A program made the translations under genes and the position numbers. Below, piece after piece: positions 21,300-33,636 of a stretch of 64,000 nt of DNA; position 1 is the stretch's first letter, and every line of letters starts with the position of its first letter. The notes below the pieces were generated by a model. The model made no database searches and was not told the origin of the DNA. It saw only the letters and a program-made list of their open reading frames with translations. This DNA comes from Poecilobothrus nobilitatus (Eukaryota; Arthropoda; Insecta; Diptera; Dolichopodidae), in NCBI GenBank assembly GCA_947095535.1, contig OX352772.1:121354225-121418224 (forward strand), read 5' to 3'.

Positions 21300-23900
21300 T
21301 AAAACCAAAATGAATTAATATTTTTATAAGCACCGGTTTTTGCATGCATTCTTTAGGTTTTTTAGATTTAAACTTTTAATTTCAGCAGGCCAATTTTATA
21401 CATTCTAATGGTCGAGTTCATAATTGAATCAAGGTCATTAAGGTTTGTATTCGTACAGTTGGTACGCAGATGATAGGATGTTCTAGTTTCATAATTGAGA
21501 ACTTGACTGTTTATTTTTATAGTTACGTTAGAATATTTTTTTGTGTAACATTATGTATATGCATTATTTGTGATAAGTTTTTAATGTCTACAATTTTTAA
21601 CATTTCTAATTTTTTATGTATTTTATTTGTTGAAAATCTTTGAATTAGCACAAAAAAATTTTTGTAGCTTTGTTTTGTATTATCTGCAGCATTTCAGTAT
21701 TTTTGTTGTACGTATTACCCCATAGTAACATTCCATACCTCGTACTATAAAAAATTCTATAGAATGTTGATTTTTTTTATTTTTATACAGTTATATAGTA
21801 TGTCCTTTATAAATACTTTTTTAGGTTTAATCACCATAAATTTGTTTTTGTTGACATTGACTGAATGTCATGAATTGCTACCTATCTTTGTCTATAGCAT
21901 TTTCTAATTCCTTAGCGTTGTTTTGTGCATACACCATAAGCAGATCATCTGCATACAAGAATGGTTTCCCTTTAATTTTTATCCACGAAAAATCGCTTAT
22001 ATGTGTAATATGCGAATAAAGTTTGGCCGAGCGAACTTCCTTGAATAACACCATAATCGATGTTTGAAATATTACTTCTAATTTGAATGTGATATCTGCA
22101 TTTTGTTTTCGATTTTCTAAGTAGCTTTTGACACTTTAGCTCTTTGCCTATTATACCACATTCAAATAATATTCTTAGTAATATTCATCTATCTACCGAA
22201 TCGCTTTTGTTAAGTAGAAGAACACTAAAGCACCTTCTTTTTGGCACTTATACTATTATATACTTCAGTGATAACATCGAGATTGATACTGGCCTGAAAT
22301 TATTCAAATCTGCTATGTCACCACTTTTTTATAGACAGGCAAAACTTTGTTAATTTTTAGTTCATCTGGTACCTTGTTTTCCATAAATGAAAGATTAACC
22401 AAGTTCATAATTGGTTTCGCGAGTTCTATTTCACAAATTTTTATTAGGTTTGTTGAGATATTATCGAAACCTGCAGCGTTGATTTTTGACAGCTCTTTTA
22501 TGACATTTAGTGATTTATTTTCCTTAATAAGTTTAGGTTCAAACTTACTTTGCGTTCTTACTTTTGGTACATATAAATATTTATTGAAATTCGCTTCCGA
22601 CATTGCAATATAAATTATTAAATTCATTTATTTTGTTACAGTTTGCAGTGAAAACATCATTACTTCGTTTCTGGAAAAAATTATCACTAACTAATTCTCT
22701 TATAAATTTCCAAGGTTTTGCTGATTGTTTTTAATTTTACTAAATCTATTGTTATCGTAATTTTATTGTTTTTTTCTTTTCATGGTCGTACATTTATTTA
22801 ACCAAAAGCCATATTTTTCTCTTATTAAGTCATTTTAACGATTTAACACAAGTTTAGCACACCGATAATTTTAGCTTTTCATCATCTCTGCACACTGTTT
22901 ATCAATCCATGGTTTGCTAAAGGTTTTATTATTTTGCTTTTGTTTAGTGAAAGTATTTTTTTCGATTAAATTATGTAAGTTTTTTACTACATTTTGGTAC
23001 GCTAAGTTGGCAGGACTACTCATGTTGTCAAAATTGGTGTTTGCTATTTGACGCTTATTGTTATTGGTATTAACATACACATGTATGTATTTCAATTTTT
23101 TTACATCAGAAGTTTTCTTTACATTTTTGTCTTTAAATCGACTTACTTCAATAAAAAAAATCCTTGTGGTCAGATAAATCAGTATTTACCATATTTATTT
23201 TTATATTTTTAGATGAAACATTTGTTCCAGATCTACCGGACATTCATTGATCTCTGCAATTCAGGACCAACCTCTGGTTGGGACTATGAAAGTGAATTGC
23301 AGAGAGTGAAACTATTTGATTCAACTATATTTACTAAGCATTTGACGATTGTGTTGGTCTATATAAGGAAAGTTGAATTTTTTATTAATGTTTTTAATTG
23401 TAATTAAAATTATGTTGTTGATGTTATCATTATGGGTTTGGGTAATTGTGGAATCAGCTGGTAACAGCTTCATTAACTATTTGTTAAACCCAATACTACC
23501 GCCAATTCTATTTTCTCTACAAACTGGTACTTATTTGAAATTATTTATATTAGGTCAATATCATTCAACCATGTTTCTGTGAAAACTATTAAGTGTACAG
23601 TCTCGTGAATTTCATCAAGTATGAGATTTATGTCATCTAGTTTATGCTTAATGCTTCTGACATTTAAATAAAAATTTTTTAGAGAATCGCTCTTTCCAAA
23701 TTTCACCTCATTCTGCTCTTGGATATTAATAAATTGGGTATTATTAGATAAAGTTTCTATTTCGAGCAAGTTAGTTATCATTGAAAGGTATTAAATCTTC
23801 TTGAGATCGAACTCTAATGATTTTACTATAATATATTTCACGAACAAACACTTCACCATGTTTTGTATGTATTGAATATTTTTATTTCTTTTTAAGTCTA
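21300..23900 (-). mobile_element. LINE A copy 1, ORF2 (endonuclease and RT), decayed
   Basis: Minus-strand non-LTR retrotransposon, CR1/Jockey-like by motif style. The endonuclease starts near 23781 with FYLNVRSIKHKLDDINLIL and VHLIVFTETWLNDID. A pre-RT segment with FSKPWIDKQCAEMM lies near 22910-22870. The RT N-terminus is at 22627-22313 (INAAGFDNISTNLIKICEIE, KINKVLPVYKK), and RT motif C LYADDLLMVYAQ is at about 21930-21960. Post-RT text YNKNTEMLQIIQNKATKIF reads near 21700-21640. Frameshifts and gaps between these pieces make it inactive. ORF1 is further right, beyond a 1.6-kb insertion. Confidence 0.82.
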
Positions 23901-23908
23901 CATTTTTA

Positions 23909-25520
23909 TACCCGTACGATAAGTATCGGATATAATAAAATTACTCCTCCTTTTGTAACACCTCGAAATAAGCGAGCTAGATATACCTTCAAAGGTACGG
24001 ATCGGATCAGAATCAAATTCTGACTCGATTAAGCCATGTTCGTCCGTCCGTCAGCACGCTAACTCAAAACATAAGCAAGCTAGAATCTTGAAATTTACAC
24101 AAAATATTCTGGGAGCAATTTGTAGGTTCCTTTTTTTTTTTGGTTAAGTTCCGACCAAAACTTCGGGTAGCTCCCAAACAACTAACTTTTAGATCTCCAC
24201 AATTTTCTTGAAATAGAGCCATGAAATTTTAACTGCTGATAGGTATCATAAAAATATTAATTTTATGTTAAGATGAATTTTTCCGTAGCCCCACCCGTTA
24301 AGGAACTACAGCCCCCCAAAGTTCGAAAAATCTCTATATTTAAAGTGTTATAACACAAGCTCTATAAGGTATATCTTCAATCTGAAAACGATAGGTTCTA
24401 TTACGAGCTTTACAAACATGTATATAATAAATATATATTGTGCTATACTGTGTCTTAATTTACTGTTATGCGAAACTGAATTATTGCAAAATCCTTTAAC
24501 CCTTCTATCTTCTAAATGATTTAAGTTGGAAACTTGAAATTTTGACAGAAGTTAGATTTTTGGAAATAATAATTTCAAAGTATGAGTCATTTCAGAATAT
24601 TTTTTTGTATCACCCCCCTTAAGGGGTCAAATGGGTCAAAAACTGAAAATTTTCTATTTTTAAACACCTGTAACTTGAACACCTGTTTTTTTTGAAGTAA
24701 TATATAAAAATTAAAGCTTTATTAAAAATTAAAACATTATACTTTTATTTCTGTTAATAACTTTTTTTTAATAATATAGGGTTACTTTATAATTGACGAA
24801 AGTGTTACTTGATTTTTTCAAATTTTCTAACAAATTTCTTTAACGAATTTTTTGCATTTTGTTTTACTCGATAATTTGAAATTGTTGAGGATATAATGCG
24901 TAGTACAAAAAAATGTAAATAAATAAACAACATAACGGTGGCTTGAAGAATTTTTATTTATATGATATTGATATACATACATACTTATATAATATCATGT
25001 TTATTTACATATCGTATATGTCACTGATGAATGAATGATAATAGTATAGATGTAAGTATAGCGCCGTATTTACAGACATATATGTATTTATAAGAAATTA
25101 TTCTAGGAATGGAAATATTTTTAAAGAAATATTGCAATGTATGGCGATATACTTATAACAATATAAATATACTATGTGCGTATTAATATAATATAATATT
25201 TAAAATTATATTTACTATTTTGTAATTTAATATACGTTTACCGCTTAGTATTAAATGATACTATAGAATATTTGAAAAAGTTTTGGATTGATAAGCGCTA
25301 TGTGGAAGGTTATAATCTGCTTTTCAAGAATGTATAAACATATAGTTTGAATATACATATGTACAACCCATAGTTCTAGAAATTATAAAATTCACCCAAA
25401 TTATTTTAAAATACTAAAAAATTAAAAAAATAATATTATAAGCAGAGTGACAGGCTATGAACATACTAACGGGTCGTACGGGTATCTAAGAGTTAACAAA
25501 GGCAACTATATTCTTCCTCG
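23909..25520. mobile_element. 1.6-kb non-coding insertion in LINE A copy 1
   Basis: Comparison with LINE A copy 2 (34370-34474) shows uninterrupted LINE sequence there, while copy 1 is split here. The flanks share TTTTTA (23903-23908 and 25521-25526), a possible 6-bp target duplication. Inside, ATACCCGTACGA near the left edge (about 23908-23919) has its inverse complement near the right end (about 25476-25487). The left third carries the cgtccgtccgtc family modules (23990-24790). No protein is encoded, so this looks like a non-autonomous DNA element or Helitron-like insertion. Confidence 0.65.
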
Positions 25521-26400
25521 TTTTTAAAGAAAACTGAAATATGATGTTAAACGTTTGTTAATGTATATATATTGCGATTCTGATTGTGAATTGCTCGGGA
25601 AAATTTTATTATATATTATTTTTTTAGTTTTCTTTAGCTTCAATTATTTTGCTGTTAATATTGACACTGTTGAACCTTATAATAATTTTAGCATTCTCAC
25701 CTGATATTTTTGAATTATTTTTCGATAAATATGTTTCCTTAATGTTATCAGCTACAATGTTAATATCTATGTCATTAAGAATTTTCATAGCGATTTCATT
25801 CAAATTATTCTCAGCAACGATTGGGAGCTCAGATGATGTTTATTTTATTTAATTATTTCAATTTCGTTTTTATTTTTTTTAAATTGTTCTTTTAAAATTT
25901 GATTTTCACTAGGAAGTTGAATATTCTCATTGATCAGTGTATGAAGGTTTTGCTCGGTTATGCGTAGTTCTTTTTGAATTTCGTCAAATTGTTGTGTGCA
26001 GCTAGATATTTTAGTATCTTTTGAAGATTTTCCATGATTCCTTCGTGGTTTGCTTCCTTGATATTCATGGACAGTCTACCTTTTCTACGCTTTTCTTTGC
26101 TATTAGTACAAAACCATGGTTTGATTGATCCGATTGATCATGATCGGTCCGATTTAGATCGATTTGATCAAGATCATCATTTGTAACACTTGAACACTCT
26201 TGATGAAACCATAATTTACAGTTACCATCACACTGAGGGCCATTATCCTTTCTAAAATTAATATTCTTCTTACATTTACCACAACTAAATTTGATTGCCA
26301 ATTTGCGTTTTGGCCTTTGTATTTGCTTATAGTTAAATAAGTTAAAAAATTTAATATTAATATATATTTAGCACAGTATAAAATACTGTGTTGTCAAAAT
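25521..26400 (-). pseudogene. LINE A copy 1, ORF1 (PHD-type zinc finger and coiled coil)
   Basis: The minus-strand frame at 26301-26065 begins MAIKFSCGKCKKNINF and has a C4-H-C3-like set of ligands: CGKCK, QCDGNCKLWFHQECSSV. This PHD-like finger is common at the start of ORF1 in CR1-type LINEs. Downstream, about 26000-25640, a heptad-rich stretch (IQKELRITEQNLHTLIN) and a partly readable FP-like domain follow with several stops. The same ORF1 is better preserved in copy 2 at 44064-44770. The element's 5' end is near 26400, where similarity to copy 2 fades. Confidence 0.8.
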
Positions 26401-26800
26401 ACACAAATTTTTTACACTTACACTTTTTTTTTTTAAATCATTGGTTTTATGTGGTGTGTACAGACTTTAGAAATTCGTAAACAGACTTTAGAAGTTGGTA
26501 CACCAATTTCTTCGAGAAACTTTATGGCATTTTCCTGCTTGAAATTTTCCTCCTGATTTTAAAAAGGCTCCATTTTTCATCATTACTAAAAAAATTAATT
26601 TGAAATATTTATTTAGCTTAAAACTAATAAATTATTACAATACTCTTACTTCAAAGTTGGAGGATAGGATAGAAACGAAGCTATATAAGTTATTTGTAAA
26701 ACGTTAAAACATGTTTTACATTCTAGCAGTTCTCACAATAAATAAGTTTGAATAACGAGTTTTGAAACACCTAGAAATTTGCACACTATATAATTTGCAC
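26401..26800. other. AT-rich spacer
   Basis: No gene, RNA or repeat boundary recognised between the LINE A 5' end and the polymerase B fragment. Confidence 0.5.
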
Positions 26801-27338
26801 ATTAAAATTATCTTTGTTCCCCGCATAATTAGTTTTGGTTTGATGATAGTTTTTTCTAAGATATAGTTTAATAAACACTGATTATCAAATGATTACCAAT
26901 TATGTGCAATAGCTACAAGTTTATCAAATATTTTTCTTTGGATGAGTATATATTCTAAAAACATTTGTATTGGATTTTGTTTCAACACATGTTGTCGAAG
27001 TCCAAAAAAATTGCAATTTTCACATTAGATAATATAATACAATGCGTGCAACATTGCTCAAAAATTCATAAATCAGGCTGATGTTCAATTATATCCCCTA
27101 TTGCAACAGCCTCATGAAGTTTCTTCCCTATGATATCATCTTGAGTTGTTTCGAGATCGTAGAAAATATATAATATATTCTTAAGTTCAGCTAATTCTTT
27201 ACATTGTGTAATAAAGCTTTGGTGATTGGCACCTACATTTGTATTATAGTTTTTACACAAGTTTCCATTGGATATATGATTTAGATCGGCTCTGTATACT
27301 TTAAAGTATTTTCTAGATAATCTTTTTTTTTTGTCCAT
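26800..27338 (-). pseudogene. Second Maverick/Polinton polymerase B fragment (ExoI region)
   Basis: Closely similar to 14297-14810 of the larger polymerase gene but clearly diverged. The frame 27338-27066 reads YIFYDLETTQDDIIGKKLHE with the ExoI D-x-E motif, preceded by VYRADLNHISNGN. Further left the ExoII region is readable but broken (about 26990-26810). Nothing else of a Maverick is attached, so it is an isolated fragment from another copy. Confidence 0.85.
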
Positions 27339-27344
27339 TTCACT

Positions 27345-29665
27345 CCGTGAGAGAGCATGGGGCTTCCATTTGGCGTCTCCATCTCACACGGTTTCGTGGT
27401 AATGTTTTTGCATTTTTCCATATGAGATTACACTGGCTGCGTTCGCTTATTACGGTGCGTCTCCAGATGTTACATGGACGCCCGCGTCTTATGCTTTCTT
27501 CGGGGACCATGTTCTACTCCAGGACCATGCGACTAATGTTGTACTGGTGTTTCCTTGGCGTATGGCCTATCCACCTCCATTTGTTCCTTCTTAATTGCAG
27601 TATGGGTTTCTCTCCTGTAAATCTCCATAGATCTTTGTTGCTTATTCTGAGCGACCAGAATATTTTGCTGATTATGCGCAAACAGCGGTTAGTGAAAACC
27701 TGTACTTTTTGAATAATGCTGCTGGATAACATCCATGTTTCGCTACCAGACATTAGTACGGTTTTCACGCAAGCGTTGAAGATCCCTAATTTTGTTTTCC
27801 TTGAGATTCGGGTGTTTTTACATACTGGGTACAATCGTCCGAATTTTTCCTAGAGCTCTCTTATTATCCGGGTTAGTTTGCATGGTACGCCTTTCTCTTT
27901 TAGTGTTCTCCATATGGCAACTCTTTTTGCACTGTCGACGAATTTCTTAAAGTCTACGAATAGCAGGTAGGAGGGGGGGTCCGCCATTCGATGATGATCC
28001 TGAGCGTGTTTGATTGGTCAACACAGCTCCTGTGTGGGCGGCAATCTGCTTGCTCGTCGCGTAACTATGGTTCAATTTTCTTTTGTAATCTGGCTTGTAT
28101 GATAGTTGCTATGATTTTGTACACTGTATTGAGGAGAGTGATTCCCCACCAGTTGTTGCAATCTTTGAGGTCGCCTTTCTTCGGAAGTTTTACTATTGCA
28201 CCCTTTTTGCAAGATGAAAGTAGCCTTTCATTTTCCCATGCATCTGTGATATGAGGTCTCAGAAGTTAGGCTGATGTATTTTGGCAGGCTTGTAGAATTT
28301 CTGCCGGAATACCATCAGACTCAGCTGCTTTGTTTCTTTTTAGCTTGGTGATGGCTTCTTTGATCTCAGTCATAGTTGGTGTGGAAGTGCTAATACGCAG
28401 ATTGTTTGTGTTGTTTTCCGCTAGTGGTGTTTCTTCTGCTTCATTTATTTCAATGTTGCTAGTTTCTTGAAAATGTTCTCTTCATCTTTTGGTTACATCT
28501 TGGGTATTAGTTATTTTTCTGCCACTTTTAACTTTGGTGGAGTTTTCTCATATCATTTTGTCCTGCAGCTGTTTTTGCATCTGAGGCGAGTTTCTCAAAG
28601 ATTTTTCTCTTGTCTCTTCTGAAGGCACGTTTTACTTTCTTTGCTAGCGCTTTGTATTGCTCCTTGGTGACAACTCCGCTTTCTAGTTTTTTATTCGCCT
28701 CCTGTCTCTGTGAGTTCCCATGTGTTTTCAGATATCCAGAGTGTTTATTCCCTTTTCTTTGTACCGATTTTATTTCTCGCAATCTCATAGACGGCTTTAC
28801 TAACTTGATACCAATCTTGCTTGTTGTTTAGGCACCTTTCTTGTATTGTGGTTATCATATTGCGTTCAGTGTGAGGTTGTTGAAGGCTCCGGAGATTTAT
28901 CTGTTGTTTGTTGTCATTACTCTGTTTGACGCATTTCAATTTCAATCTGATGTCACTTACGATAAAGTGGTGGTCGCTATCTATATGTCGGCTCCTCTTT
29001 TATTTCGCACATCTAGCATCGAACTTCCCCATCTTCTATTTATAAATATGTGATCTATTTGGTTATGTATTTTCCCATTTGGTGAGGTCTACGCGTATTT
29101 GTGAATTTCTTTATGGGGGAAGATATTGCCGCCAATGGTCAGTTGAAACGTTTGACATGTCTCGATAAGTCTTACTCCGTTTCTCTTATTTATTCCACGT
29201 CCACGTTTTCCCATTATGTTTTCACGCTATGTCTAACCCAGAATTTTGATTTCCCACTTTTGCATTTAAATCGCCCATTACAATGAAGATGTCGCTTTTC
29301 CGGATAGTGTTGAGAGTATAGGTGAGCAGTTCGTAGAACTTGTCTTTCGCTATATCATTGGCATCTTCTGTTTGTGCATGATATTGTACTAGGGAGATAT
29401 TTCTAATTTTACATCGGAAACGGGCTGTAATAATCCTATCTGATACGGCTTTCCAGTTATGCAGGAAGTTACGCATCCTTCTAGCTATTATTATTCCCAC
29501 ACCGTTTGTTCCACCCACCTCTTTACCACTATACAGCATGTTACCATTTGCCGTGATAATTTCGGCATTCCCATTCCATTTAATTTCACTTAAACCCATA
29601 ATTTGTACTCTATATTGTGCCATTTGTCTTTCTATTTAGGCAAGCGATCTCGCAGTGTTGGGATA
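27345..29665 (-). mobile_element. LINE B copy 1 (endonuclease/RT LINE), internally deleted
   Basis: In minus-strand order: an APE endonuclease (29623-29222) with YRVQIMGLSEIKWNGNAEII, VGIIIARRMRNFL and FIVMGDLNAKVGNQN; a pre-RT basic segment (28945-28528); RT motifs GITLLNTVYKI and EQADCRPHRSC (about 28150-28030); then a jump at about 27836 straight into the post-RT region KTKLGIFNACVKTVLMSGSE, FTNRCLRIISKIFW, LRRNKWRWIGH (27834-27514). The palm with motifs A to C is missing. The style resembles RTE-like LINEs, but the clade is uncertain. A related copy on the plus strand is at 40513-43885. Confidence 0.82.
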
Positions 29666-30868
29666 ACAAATTTTTTACAGCTCTGTTCAGTATTTTTGTT
29701 GTACGTATTACCTCATAGTAATATTCCATACATCATGGTACTATAAAAAATTCTATAGAATGTTGATTATTGTTATTTCTAGTGGTAATCGTTTTTACAT
29801 GCAATTCTTCTTATATTTTTTGCTAACTCTCACGTATGTGAAGTCCAGTTTAGGATTTCATAAACAAAAACGCCAAGATATTTATATTGTGCCACTCGTT
29901 CGTTTTCCACGCAGTTATATAGTATGATCTTTATAAATTCCTTTTTAGGTTAAATCACCATAAATTTGTTTTTGTTGACATTGACTCATAACTTATCTGT
30001 GTTCATCCACTCATGAATTGCTATCCTATCTTTGTCTATGGCATTTTCTAATTCCTTAGTGTTGTTCTGTGTATACACCATAAGCAGACCATCTGCATAC
30101 AAAATGGTTTCCCTTTAGTTTATATCGACTAAAAATCGCTTATATAACATGCCAATAAAGTTGGGCCGAGCGAACTTCCTTGAATAACGCCATAATCGAT
30201 GTTTGCAATATTACTTCTTATTTCATCACATTCTGCATATTGTTTTCGATTTTCTAAGTAGCTTTTGAATCACTTTAGCTCTTTGCCTATTGTGCTGCAT
30301 TCAAATAATATTCTTAATAATATTCATTTATCTACCGAAACGCTTTTGTTAAAAAAATCATTACTTCGCTTCTGGAAAAAATTATCACTAACTAATTATA
30401 ATATAAATATAATATAAATTTCCAAGTTTTTGCTGATTATTTTTAATTTTACTAAATCTATTGTTATCGTAATTTTGTTGTTTTTTTCTTTTCATGACCG
30501 TACATTTATTTAACCAAAAGCGATATTTTTCTCTTATTAAGTCATTTTCTCGATCTAACACATATACAAGTTGAGCACACCGTTTAGCACACACATAGTC
30601 TATATGTTTAGCACACCGATAATTTTTTCTTTTCATAATTTCTGCACACTCTTTATCAATCCATGGTTTGCTCAATGTTTTATTATTTTGCTTTTGTTTA
30701 GAGAAAGTATTTTTTTCGATTAAATATGTAAGGTTTTTACTACATTTTTGTACGCTAAGTTCGCAACACTACTCATGTTGTCAAAATTGGCGTTTGCTAT
30801 TTGACGCTTATTGTTATTGCTATTAACATACATATGTGCGTATTTCAATTTTTTACATCAGAAGTTTT
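29666..30868 (-). mobile_element. LINE A copy 2, 3' part of ORF2
   Basis: Diverged copy of 21700-23110. RT motif C is altered to LYADGLLMVY (about 30085-30105) against YADD in copy 1, so the second catalytic Asp is lost. Post-RT text and, at 30675-30388, the pre-RT segment SKPWIDKECAEIMKRKNYR are readable. An internal deletion relative to copy 1 lies near 30350, where the RT N-terminal part is absent. The left end at about 29666 abuts LINE B; the right end is broken by the Harbinger element. Confidence 0.8.
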
Positions 30869-31062
30869 AGGCGTGTTCATAGTTGTCATACCTGCGCAAG
30901 AAAAAAGATTTTTTGTTCATAGTTGCATGTTGTCAAAAAATCTGCTAAGTTAAAAAGCAGGCGCTTCAGTTCATAGCTATCAATGCTACGTCAGCGTCGG
31001 GTAGATTTTGCAGATATTTTAGAGCGCTTGCAATTGCTTGCATTATTTATAAATTTAACAAA

Positions 31063-31768
31063 ATGGCTTCAGAAAACATGTAAGTAAAAAATTTAAGTTT
31101 ATATATTTAAGTATATATAATAAATTGAAATAAATAAATATAAATTATATCTATATATATGTAATTCATATTATAAAAAAAATATATATAATTATCAAGT
31201 TGATAAAATTTATTTTATTTTTAGGCAAATAAATGTAGATAGCTGGACTGATGCTATAATAAAATTATTAATCACTACAAGATTAAAGATGAAAAATGAA
31301 TTTTTTTTAGGAAGAAGAAAGAAAACTGTCCTCTGGGGGGCAGTTTTACAAGAAATGAAAAAAGAATCAAACGTAATATTTACTTAGGCCGATTTAAAAA
31401 AAAAATTTGATAATTTAAAAACAACTTACAAACGTATAAAACTTCGTAATATGTCCACAGGAAGAGATAGCACCACCTGGGAGTATTTTGACGTTTTTGA
31501 TGAAGTATATGGTTCACGACATAACATAAACCCTTCAGCAGAATTGTTATCTTCATCTTCATCATCACCTATTGAGGAAAGTAGTACTCTTCCTCAACCA
31601 CCAAAGAAAAAAAACGAGGTTTTGGAATTTTTAAAAAGTGAAGTTATTGAAGATGAAAGACGCCAACAAGAATACATCGAAATTGAAAACAAAAAACTGA
31701 AACTAGAAGAACAGCGCATTTTAATATTAAAAGATATGCGTGAAATATTTTTGAATATGAGACGGTAG
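31063..31768 (+). pseudogene. Harbinger Myb/SANT-like DNA-binding protein, one nonsense codon
   Basis: ATG at 31063 (MASENM), a GT..AG intron at 31080-31224, and a second exon to the stop at 31766-31768 give 186 codons in one frame. The N-terminal half looks like the Myb/SANT-like trihelix of Harbinger accessory proteins: VDSWTDAIIKLLITTRLK, VLWGAVLQEMKKE, DLKKKFDNLKTTYKRIK, TTWEYFDVFDEVYG. The end is a charged coiled coil (EIENKKLKLEEQRILIL). A single TAG at 31385-31387 falls in the trihelix; everything else is open, so inactivation seems recent. In this family it brings the transposase to the nucleus and to the element ends. Confidence 0.88.
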
Positions 31769-32115
31769 GCTGTGAAAAACGTACATTTTTTTACTATACT
31801 ATATATTTTATTAATTAGAATTAAGTGTTGAATTTTTTTTTTCTTTTATATTTTTATTTTTTTTTACTAAATTTTAATTTGAAATCTCAAAAATCAAAGG
31901 TACTAAGTACAAAATTTTTCAAAAATGTAACCTGCAAAAAATAAAAAATAACATACGACATATTTAATTTTTAGCTTTTTATTTATTTTTATGATCACAG
32001 AATAATTAGTACATAAGAAAATATCTAAAAATTTAAATGAAAAACAAAATCAAAAACATAATGAATTATGCAAATAAAACTTAATATGTAAAATTTATAA
32101 AATGTTATTATTTTA

Positions 32116-33401
32116 TTAACTTTCAAAAAGAGCACCTAACCGAGTCCTTTTTGTTGTACCTTCCGTTGTAGCATTAATTTCAACTTCTGGAAAGTTAATT
32201 TCTTCCTCTATTGTTGAAAGTTCTTCGGTTGAGGACGTGTTCATTTTCATTTTCATTTTCAATGATAAAATTATGTAGAACAAAGCAGGAAGTAATTATG
32301 TATTTGATATAAATCATTTTCTTAACATCAATACCCTTTAAAATCCGAAATTTACCTTTTAAAAGTCCAAAAGCTTGCTCAATACAAACTCTTGTACAGC
32401 TATGACACATATTGAACTGCTTTTGAGTAGGAATAAGAAATCCATTGTCGCGATAAGGTGTTATCAAGTAAGGTGAAAGTGCGTATGCTGAGTCCCCTAA
32501 TAGATATCCGTCTAGCACAATATGTTTTTCTCCTTCCGCCAAAGATTTGCCAATTGAACTTTGTTTCCACACATGAGCATCATGACAGCTTCCTGGCATA
32601 CCAACAAAGATGTCAATAAATTTAAGCGAACTGTCACAAATACCCTAAAGTATAAAACATTGATTTTAAAATATAATTTAAAACGTATGAAAAACAAAGA
32701 ACAAGATATTTACCTGTACATTTATAGAATAAAATGGTTTTCTATTAAAATAACTAATTTTGTCATCTTCAGGTGCCGTGATTGGTATATGAGTACCATC
32801 AACACATCCTATTACCATTGGCCGGATTAGTTCTTAAATTTTGAAAATTTTCCATAATTTTTTTTTGTTCAAGCTCGGTATTGGGCAATTTTATATATAT
32901 ATATTGCTGGTTATATAAAATTTTTATCGTTCTAATAAAATATTTAAAGGCTGCACCTTTTGCAACACCAAAGCGATCTGCTGTTTCGCGAAAAGTAGCT
33001 CTATTTGCCAACTTATATATTTTAATAAATAATGCCTTTTCCAACGAGATTGCAGGACCAAATTTTTTTTTCTGCCAAAAGGGTTTAATTAAATTTATTA
33101 ATTTCTGAAATTTTAAACAAAATTATTAGAAAACACTTTTATAAAAATTTAAATTCAGAGCAATTACCTCAAAAGATTGCCTCTCCATTCTAAAATGGGT
33201 TTTAAAAACATCATTAGGATATAACTCTACAACCTTCATATAATTTTGGTTTTTTGGTATTGTTCTTCGTTTTTTTTGTTCTACTATATTTTGAAGAATT
33301 ACACGTCTCCTTTTTCTTTTTTTTAGAGAAAGTTCATAAAATGAACTTGGATCCTCATCATCTTTCAACAATTCCATTAAAATTCTTAAACCATCATTCA
33401 T
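32116..33401 (-). pseudogene. PIF/Harbinger (HARBI1-like) DDE transposase, two frameshifts
   Basis: Three exons fit: 33401-33168, 33104-32714 and 32644-32116. The GT..AG introns at 33167-33105 and 32713-32645 both keep the frame. The N-terminus MNDGLRILMELLKDDEDPSS is followed by a helix-turn-helix region (TFRETADRFGVAKGAAFKYF) and the first catalytic Asp in [12 protein letters not shown]. Next come GMPGSCHDAHVWKQS, the second Asp in LLGDSAYALSPYLITPY and the Glu in VCIEQAFGLLKGKFRIL. One-base shifts occur near 32820, before CVDGTH, and near 32240 in a ttttca repeat. All three acidic residues are still encoded. Confidence 0.92.
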
Positions 33402-33636
33402 TTTTATTTTTTATTTATTTAATGTTTACACTTCAACAAACGAAAACTGTATAAATTGAAATCAGCTCAAACTCTCAAACAATTAGATAAATTAACATTG
33501 CATGCGCTGCCTCTATGAACAACAATTACTGCAAAAAAAATTTCTACGCACATGCGCATATTTTTTGTTCATAGTTATCAGGTAAAATAACATGCCAGAC
33601 GCTGACGCAAATTTTTCTGCAATTATGAACATAAGC

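Larger units (their letters stand above)
30869..33636. mobile_element. PIF/Harbinger DNA transposon, 2.8 kb, two genes
   Basis: Inserted in LINE A copy 2: copy 1 reads through the same point (about 23116). The ends are imperfect inverted repeats: left aggcgtgttcatagttg, right (complement) gcttatgttcataattg, sharing TGTTCATA-TTG. A TTT flanks both sides (30866-30868, 33637-33639); the family usually duplicates a 3-bp TTA/TAA-like target. It has the two-gene layout of the family: a Myb/SANT-like gene on the plus strand and a DDE transposase on the minus strand, converging. Confidence 0.9.

Noticed and set aside
27347..29286. Several plus-strand frames of 60-120 codons
   Set aside because: They mirror the minus-strand LINE B coding sequence, which has clear endonuclease and RT motifs.
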